DNA of 64,000 nucleotides from Diplolepis rosae (Eukaryota; Arthropoda; Insecta; Hymenoptera; Diplolepididae), in NCBI GenBank assembly GCA_030998225.1, contig JAPYXD010000608.1, positions 7,160,501-7,224,500 of the forward strand. Direction: 5' to 3'. Shown one piece after another: positions 58,444 to 64,000 of the stretch. Both the position numbers and the translations under genes were made by a program. The notes below the pieces were generated by a model, which saw only the letters and a list, made by a program, of their open reading frames with translations, was not told where the DNA came from and did not search any database. Within the stretch, counting starts at the first letter, position 1. Each line of letters starts with the position of its first letter.

Positions 58444-59370
58444 AAGGGTGATCAATTTAGAGGTATAGGATTTTAAATGGAAATGAAACAACGAAAATTC
58501 AAATTGATAGGGCAATCTTTTTATTTTTGTGTAGAACCATTCACGACATTTATTTTTTAAAGTTAACCCCTTTCAAATGTTGGCCGCAACTGCGCTTTAA
58601 TTCGTCCATCCGTAAACACCAATTTTGAATGACTCGCTCGAGGACTTCGGTCGGTATCTCGCTAATAACTTCAGTAATTTTGGCTTCCAATGCCTCAATA
58701 GTAGCTGGTTTATCCACAAAACATTTAGACTTTACATACCCCCACAAATAAAAGTCCAAAGGTGTGATATCACACGATCTTGGAAGCCAATCCACCGGTC
58801 CGAGACGAGAGATAAATTGCTCACCGAAACGACTACGCAATAAATCCATTGTTTCACGGGCTGTATGACATGTAGCGCCGTCTTATTGTAACCGAATGTC
58901 GTGGAGATTACGGGCTTTAATTTCCGGCATCGAAAATCGCCCAAGTAGTGCCATAAGATAGGCCAAGTTGTTGAGATCGGCGCCGAATCGATTCTTCTGG
59001 GTCTTCGGCAAGACTCTCATTTACAACCGTAATATTCTCCACAGTTCGGGCTGTACGTGGTCCAATCGGTCGAGTATCATCCAATAATGTTAAATTATTC
59101 TCGAGTTTGCCGATGGTATGCCGAATAGTGCGTTCGGTAGGACGATTATGTACACAATAAATTGGCCTGAGCGCGCGATAAACACTTTTCACAGAGCGTC
59201 CATTTTCGAAATATAATTGTACGATTTGTAAACGTTGTTGAGGCGTAAGTCTTTCCATGATGGAATGTCAATAAAAACTGAATAAAATTGTGTATTTAGT
59301 TTGACAGTAGTCACGCGTGACATGTCAATAAAACCCTATTGGAAAAAGTACCTCCAATTTGATCACTCTT
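58444..59370 (-). mobile_element. DD41D deletion derivative W2, TIRs and TA TSD
   Basis: Ends AAGGGTGATCAATTTAGAGG and GATCACTCTT (59370), TA at 58442-58443 and 59371-59372. Minus: MERLTPQQRLQIVQLYFENGRS from 59258, QQLGLSYGTTWAIFDAGN then a stop, then HDIRLQ, a stop, and DGATCHTARETMDLLRSRFG, CDITPLDFYLWG, ending at about 58550. It has the same internal join as W1, and the first catalytic Asp block is absent in both. Confidence 0.9.
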
Positions 59371-60077
59371 TACATTGTTAACCGAGTAAGGGATCTAGGA
59401 GATTCCCAACGACCATGAAGTTCCCGCGTGAGCGAAGCGAGCTTGTGTACAAGCTTCTAAATTTGGAAGTTTAAACGTTTGATCCGCAAGTAGGATATTT
59501 CAAATTTCTTATTTTAAAATTTATTTGAAAATTTTTTCAATATTTGAATGCTAGAAATTCGATATTTTCATTGTTCTAAAATTAAAGGATTTATAACTTA
59601 GAACGCAGAATTTAGAATTTTTTACAATTTGTGAAAACAAATACCGTTTTTCTGAGAAAAGTCTCATAATATTGCCAGATTTTAAGCCAGTAAACTTTAT
59701 GATTAATGATTATCTCATTTTCTGTAAATGACTGTACTGAAAAAATTGATGATTAAAACTGTCTCTGACTGTCATCAACTTTTAGATAGAGCTGGAGTTG
59801 TAAAAAGAAACGCATTGACACTTTCAATAATTACGTTTACTTTTCAATGAATGGTTCTAAAAAAGTTGTCAACATTTTCATCGACTGAGAAACATATGAC
59901 TAGTCAAAGAAAATATTTACAACTCATTTTTTCCGTATATGTTTCTTGCAGATGCATTCATCTTTTGTTAACTTAAATAATTGAGAATTTTTAATGATGA
60001 AGGCAACAAATGAAAATTTTCAATTTGTAATTATTTTTTCACTGAGTTTGTTTATTATTTTAATGACAAATCTGTAG

Positions 60078-60480
60078 AAAAATTTGTCCTGGTCGATATG
60101 ATCTTCAAAAAGGAAAGATTGCTTTATCAAAGCAGACGAATAAGTACTCTGCCCAACAAGATTTAAAGACTTCCAAAGATTGGATAGCTGAAGAAATAAA
60201 AACCAGATTATCTTTGTACTCTAGAAGAGAATCGAAAATATCGTTACTGAATTCTATAGTGCTTCAAGTTGTACTGGAAGAAGTTCCGTTAACAATGATC
60301 TGTAAGGATCTCGATGTTGACATATTTACCTTCATTACTTTAGCAACGACGTGGACAGTAATTGACTTGGATTCTTTGAATCCCGAGAAAAATTGTAATA
60401 GACAGTCCAGTGTTACATCCGGAATGTTTTTTCCCAATGCAAGACGTACGTATAAACAAGTACGAGCTTACGATCTTTAG
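60078..60480 (+). CDS. Probable host gene, terminal exon
   Basis: Acceptor TCTGTAG ends at 60077. The first base completes the Leu codon from exon 2, then KICPGRYDLQKGKIALSKQ...DWIAEEIKTRLSLYSRRESK, an amphipathic stretch SLLNSIVLQVVLEEVPLTMI, CKDLDVDIFTFITLATTWTV and a basic C-terminus, stop TAG 60478-60480. No TE similarity and no internal stop over 134 codons. Combined with exons 1-2 the protein is about 370 residues. Function unknown to me. Confidence 0.6.
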
Positions 60481-61130
60481 AGTAAAACATACTTAATTTA
60501 AAGTAGTAATGAGTGAAAATATTGTATCATAGTTGTTGATTTTTTTGTAAGGTGCTTAAAACTTTTACTTTCATTTTATTATCAAGATACTTTGTTCATA
60601 TGAAATGGAATGCTTGTTTGTCTCCAAAGACAATTTTCTGTGTAAAATCTCCCAAATCTACTGAAAGTGCACAGATATTTGATCATTATACTAGCTGAAA
60701 CGTTTGTTTTGATTACGAGGAATTTTAGTGAAATACCTATCAGCTTCCGAATTTTCACAATAAATTCGACAACTTAATAAAAAATTGCAATAACAAAAAG
60801 CTATGTTGTTTGGGACAATCTATTGTATTCTTTTATTATATTATTTATTACTTATAGCATATAGTTATATGAGTTTGGGATTTTTTACCGAACTGCCTAA
60901 GGATGATTGGCAAACGCGCTTGAGTTTATCGACTCAGGCGATATATTATGTAACACGATTCTGATTTTCTTGAATAATGAGATAAAGATCATGAAGAAAA
61001 CTTTTTCGCTTGATGAAAAATTAGACAGTTATATTGTTAAAATAAATATTGCGATATTTACAATGAAAAAAAGTTGTTGTTCCCGCCCAATTTATTGGTT
61101 GAAAAAACCACGAGTATAGGGCTGAAGTTC
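60481..61130. other. Downstream of the inferred gene; no further gene
   Basis: AT-rich, with an AATAAA at about 60763 that could serve as a poly(A) signal. The 70-codon frame at 60907 is unconvincing. Confidence 0.35.
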
Positions 61131-61339
61131 CAGGCGTATTTTCTGAGGAAATAGATTTTTTTTTTTTTTCGAGTTAATATGTTGAAAATTAATATGAAAA
61201 GGTAACAGAAAAAAATTGAGAGCAATATTTCCGCCTGTCAAAAAACAATTAAATTTAGTCAAAACTGCTTGAAGAATCGTTAATGTTGAGTTAGATGGTA
61301 AATTCTCAAGTAAAACCAAAAAGATATAAGAAACAAATT

Positions 61340-62200
61340 TTTTTTTTAATTTTCACACCCTTTTTGGTTTTGGTCGAGAATTCACAGTAAAACTTAAATT
61401 TAATGATTTTTCGGGCAGTTTTGACTAAGTTTGACTGTCTTCCCTAGCGGACCCGTGTTAGAGAACGGTCATAGAATACTCTGACCGTTTTCTGACTGTT
61501 CTATAACCGTTCTATGACCTCGCATTATTACGGGTAAGAACGGTAAAAAAGACATTAAAAGCTTTGAAATTATGATTCTGTGGCGAAATTTGGATTAGAA
61601 GGTGAAGCAATAAATACAATTATCTTATTTTTCAGCGATAAAAAATAGAAAAACATAATACCTGTCATTGAAGGCAGTGCAGTGGTTCACCATTTACGGA
61701 ACGTCTCCACCAATAGTAAACCTTCACGGTAGAGACGTTCCGCAAATGGTGAACCACTGCACTGCCTTCAATTACAGGTACATGATGTATTCCTAGTTTT
61801 TATCGCTGAAAAATAAGATAATTGTATTTATTGCTTCACCTTCTAATCCAAATTTCGCCACAGAGTCATAATTGCAAAGCTTTTAATGTCTTTTTTACCG
61901 TTCTTAGCCGTAATAATGCGAGGTCATAGAACGGTCATAGAACAGTCAGAGAACGGTCAGAGTATTTTATGACCGTTCTCTCACACGGGTCCGCTAGGGT
62001 TTCGACAAGTGAAAAATTTTTTCTAAATCTTTTTCTTGTACCTCTTTATATTACCTTTTCAACTGTGATATATCCAAAGTGTGACACTTTTTTGGTTTTG
62101 GTTGGGAATTTACTGTATAACTTTAATTGCATGATTTTGTGGACAGTCTCTACTAAGTTAGGCTCTTTTCGACAAGTTAAAGATTTGTTTTTATTGCTTT
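61340..62200. repeat. Direct repeat copies flanking a palindromic insertion
   Basis: TTTTTGGTTTTGGTCGAGAATTCACAGTAAAACTT...CAGTTTTGACTAAGTTTGACTGTCTT (61360-61441) is matched by TTTTTTGGTTTTGGTTGGGAATTTACTGTATAACTT...CTACTAAGTTAGGCTCTTTTCGACAAG (62088-62180). The second copy shows the uninterrupted sequence at the point where the palindrome 61442-61999 entered the first. Confidence 0.6.
61442..61999. mobile_element. 558-bp near-perfect palindrome with CCCTAGCGGACCCGTGT ends
   Basis: Two arms of about 265 bp run from CCCTAGCGGACCCGTGT (61442) to the centre and back to ACACGGGTCCGCTAGGG (61999). Only about 25 bases separate GGAACGTCTC and GAGACGTTCC. The ends hold repeated GAACGGTCA / TGACCGTTC motifs. 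Non-coding; foldback or palindromic MITE. Confidence 0.85.
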
Positions 62201-62882
62201 TCTGGTACCGTTTGTAGTTGTGCTAGCCATGGACTGTTTTTTGTTGAATAAAATGAATTAGATGGTGTCCTAGAGTTCAACGAATTGGATTAGGAAATTG
62301 TATAGGATGACTAACCTTTTTTTCAGTGTAATTATACATGTATGTGAATGATTTAATTACCATACGAAATGGAACAAATTGATTTCTTGCTTTTTATGGT
62401 ATACTTAATAATTTTTTTTACAAAATGAAACCATTGATATATGGGCAAATCCACGAAAAGTGTCATTTTTGCTCCAAGAAAAATTGAAAACTAATGTTTC
62501 AGCACTTGTTTTTAATTTTTTTAACATATTCTACATGTGTGTTCAAACACTTTTTTGAGGCAGAACATTTGTGTTGAATTTGTTGACAATGTATAGGAAT
62601 TATTTAAATTGAAAATTTGCTTGCTGACAGTAAGATGAAGGCACACCACCGAATCCATGAAATTTAGATAGCCTAAGATCTCAGCATCTATAATTTCGGT
62701 CGAAATATCATTCCTATATAAGCAAATTTAGTCACAATCTGCAACACTGAATTTTTAAGTGGTGACAAGCAAAAAACTGGTAAAATCTTTAATTTATTAA
62801 ACATGATTCAAATACGTGTCTTCCATGTTTCTAAATAATTTCAAATAACTAGTGTTCTTTATTTAGGAGATATGGAAGCACA

Positions 62883-63365
62883 CACGGAGAAAAATAGTTG
62901 AAGTAATTTTACTCAACTTTGTGGATTAAAATTGGGACATAAGGACATTTGAACATCTATTAAATCCTAGTCGGGTAAAATCAATTAGATATATACCTAA
63001 TTCACCCAAAGTGAACAACAATAAGCGTTACATAGGGAATACTAAGGAGTTGAGTAAAACGTTATCGACGACAGGGCACCAACATGCGTCAGTGGGTTAA
63101 CATGAAATGTATAAGTATATCACCGACGCTTGAGGTGCTTCAAACCGTAGTTGGGTAAAATTAGCATCGGGCGTATTATTTCAACTGGCATTGGTATGGT
63201 TCTCTCAAATAAAAAAAATGTTTACCTCGAGCCTGCCAATAGTCATCCGGTACATACATAAACAACTTACAAATACATTCACATCATTCAGACGTAGCCA
63301 ATCACATTTCAAATTACAAATACACTTAAACATATAACCTTACATATATAAACCTAATAACTACC

Positions 63366-63406
<41 letters not shown>

Positions 63407-64000
63407 CGATACGCTTTCGTCGAATAACGCACACGCTCGCTTCCAATACTGAGATATAAAACTTGGAACTTTCTTATATAGTGACTGCATGAGTTATTCA
63501 GAGCTTGTGAGAGTAAGTGCCGTCAATAAAATTTTTTAGCCTTACTCAAGTAAAAATAAATCAACTTTTTTCATAAATGATTAATAAAATATTTTTAAAA
63601 ATTAATATAATTACACAATTATTATAACTATGATTAATGATATATATAATATAATTATTAAATTACATTTAGTATACATTTTTATTATAACAACGTATGA
63701 AGTTTAGTGAAACTAAATTTTCAAATGTATATTAAAAAATTGCATTATTATCAAGAAGTATTTTGTATAAAAACATTTAAAAGAAGGTTCTCTTATTTTC
63801 TGTGTTTTATATTTTCAAAATATGGATTTTACATTTGCGAATTCCAAATTATTATTCTGCCTGAGTAATTTATGTGATATTTCATATTTTATGTAATACA
63901 CTTATCGACTTTTTTTTCTTTAAATTTTCATAATATCAATTTAATTTTAAGAATTAAAGTTTTTGAAATTAAAAATTTGTTATGTGTGCCCAAGGCGCAG
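62883..64000 (+). repeat. D/K repeat copy D6, most complete
   Basis: Starts CACGGAGAAAAATAGTTGAAG at about 62883. It runs through GTTGAGTAAAACGTTATCG, CCAATAGTCATCCGGTACATAC, GACTGCATGAGTTATTCAG and TTACTCAAGTAAAAATAAATC, then the K part (63600 onward) to the window edge. Non-coding. The D part alone also has imperfect inverted ends (GTTGAAGTAATTTTACTCAA / inverse of TTACTCAAGTAAAAATAAATC). Confidence 0.7.
63369..63404 (+). repeat. (AT)n microsatellite
   Basis: About 18 AT units inside D6, at the place where copy D2 has only TACACTTATATATAG (33888), so it expanded after the copies separated. Confidence 0.9.

Larger units (their letters stand above)
40365..60077 (+). other. Inferred intron 2 (19.7 kb), filled with repeats
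   Basis: GTAAGA at 40365, CTGTAG ending at 60077. Contents include the H cluster, D4, the mariner nest, D5, a possible LTR, F/G with V2, and W2. Stretches with nothing recognised: 40370-41200, 44130-45330, 50660-51760, 53200-54320, 56110-57440, 57960-58440 and 59375-60070. Confidence 0.45.

Overview
This window looks like AT-rich intergenic and intronic DNA from an insect. The evidence is the transposon mix: R1-clade non-LTR retrotransposons, several mariner lineages, DD41D Tc1/mariner relatives, a P-superfamily transposase with spliceosomal introns, a Penelope-like element and a degenerate Ty3/gypsy pol. A hymenopteran such as a parasitoid wasp is my guess from overall flavour, not a demonstrated assignment. 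There are no prokaryotic operons, rRNA genes or CRISPR arrays. Almost everything recognisable is a transposable element (TE) or TE relic, often nested. Only two protein-coding stretches look uninterrupted: the gag-like ORF1 at 439-1743 and a probable three-exon host gene.

Layout. 53-2013: ORF1-only R1-clade retroposon with a 16-bp target-site duplication (TSD). 3049-10450 (minus): decayed P-type transposase gene with a mariner in an intron (7287-8397) and a deleted R1-clade LINE in its last exon (3090-6411); a THAP domain sits next to it on the opposite strand (10455-10880). 11282-12511: terminal-inverted-repeat (TIR) element. 12512-15960: Penelope-like element, minus strand, interrupted by a 1.8-kb TIR element that carries a nested relative. 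16020-16400: F/G repeat modules. 16600-18130: gypsy relic. 18360-20171: mariner with a TA-flanked element inside. 20200-21000: D-family repeat. 21860-22745: 124/248-bp satellite. 23630-24330: tRNA-like repeats. 26590-29774: mariner relic and two DD41D elements standing back to back. 30670-31490: long inverted repeat.

From 32399 to 60480 I infer one host gene on the plus strand: exons 32399-32906, 40160-40364 and 60078-60480. Both junctions have GT/AG ends and matching codon phase, giving a protein of about 370 residues that I do not recognise. Its two introns (7.3 and 19.7 kb) hold most of the remaining TEs: a four-layer nest (33640-37620), F/G palindrome (37885-39002), H-repeat cluster (41200-44130), triple mariner nest (47717-50237), possible solo LTR (51760-53150), a second DD41D copy inside an F/G repeat (54330-56105) and a second copy of the short DD41D derivative (58444-59370).

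Downstream of the gene are a 558-bp near-perfect palindrome (61442-61999) and another D/K repeat reaching the right edge. The elements do not act together as a pathway; the interest lies in nesting order, deletion derivatives that seem to have been mobilised in trans, several TIR families sharing CAC-N-GAGAAAA-like ends with 2-bp TSDs, and the TE-swollen introns.
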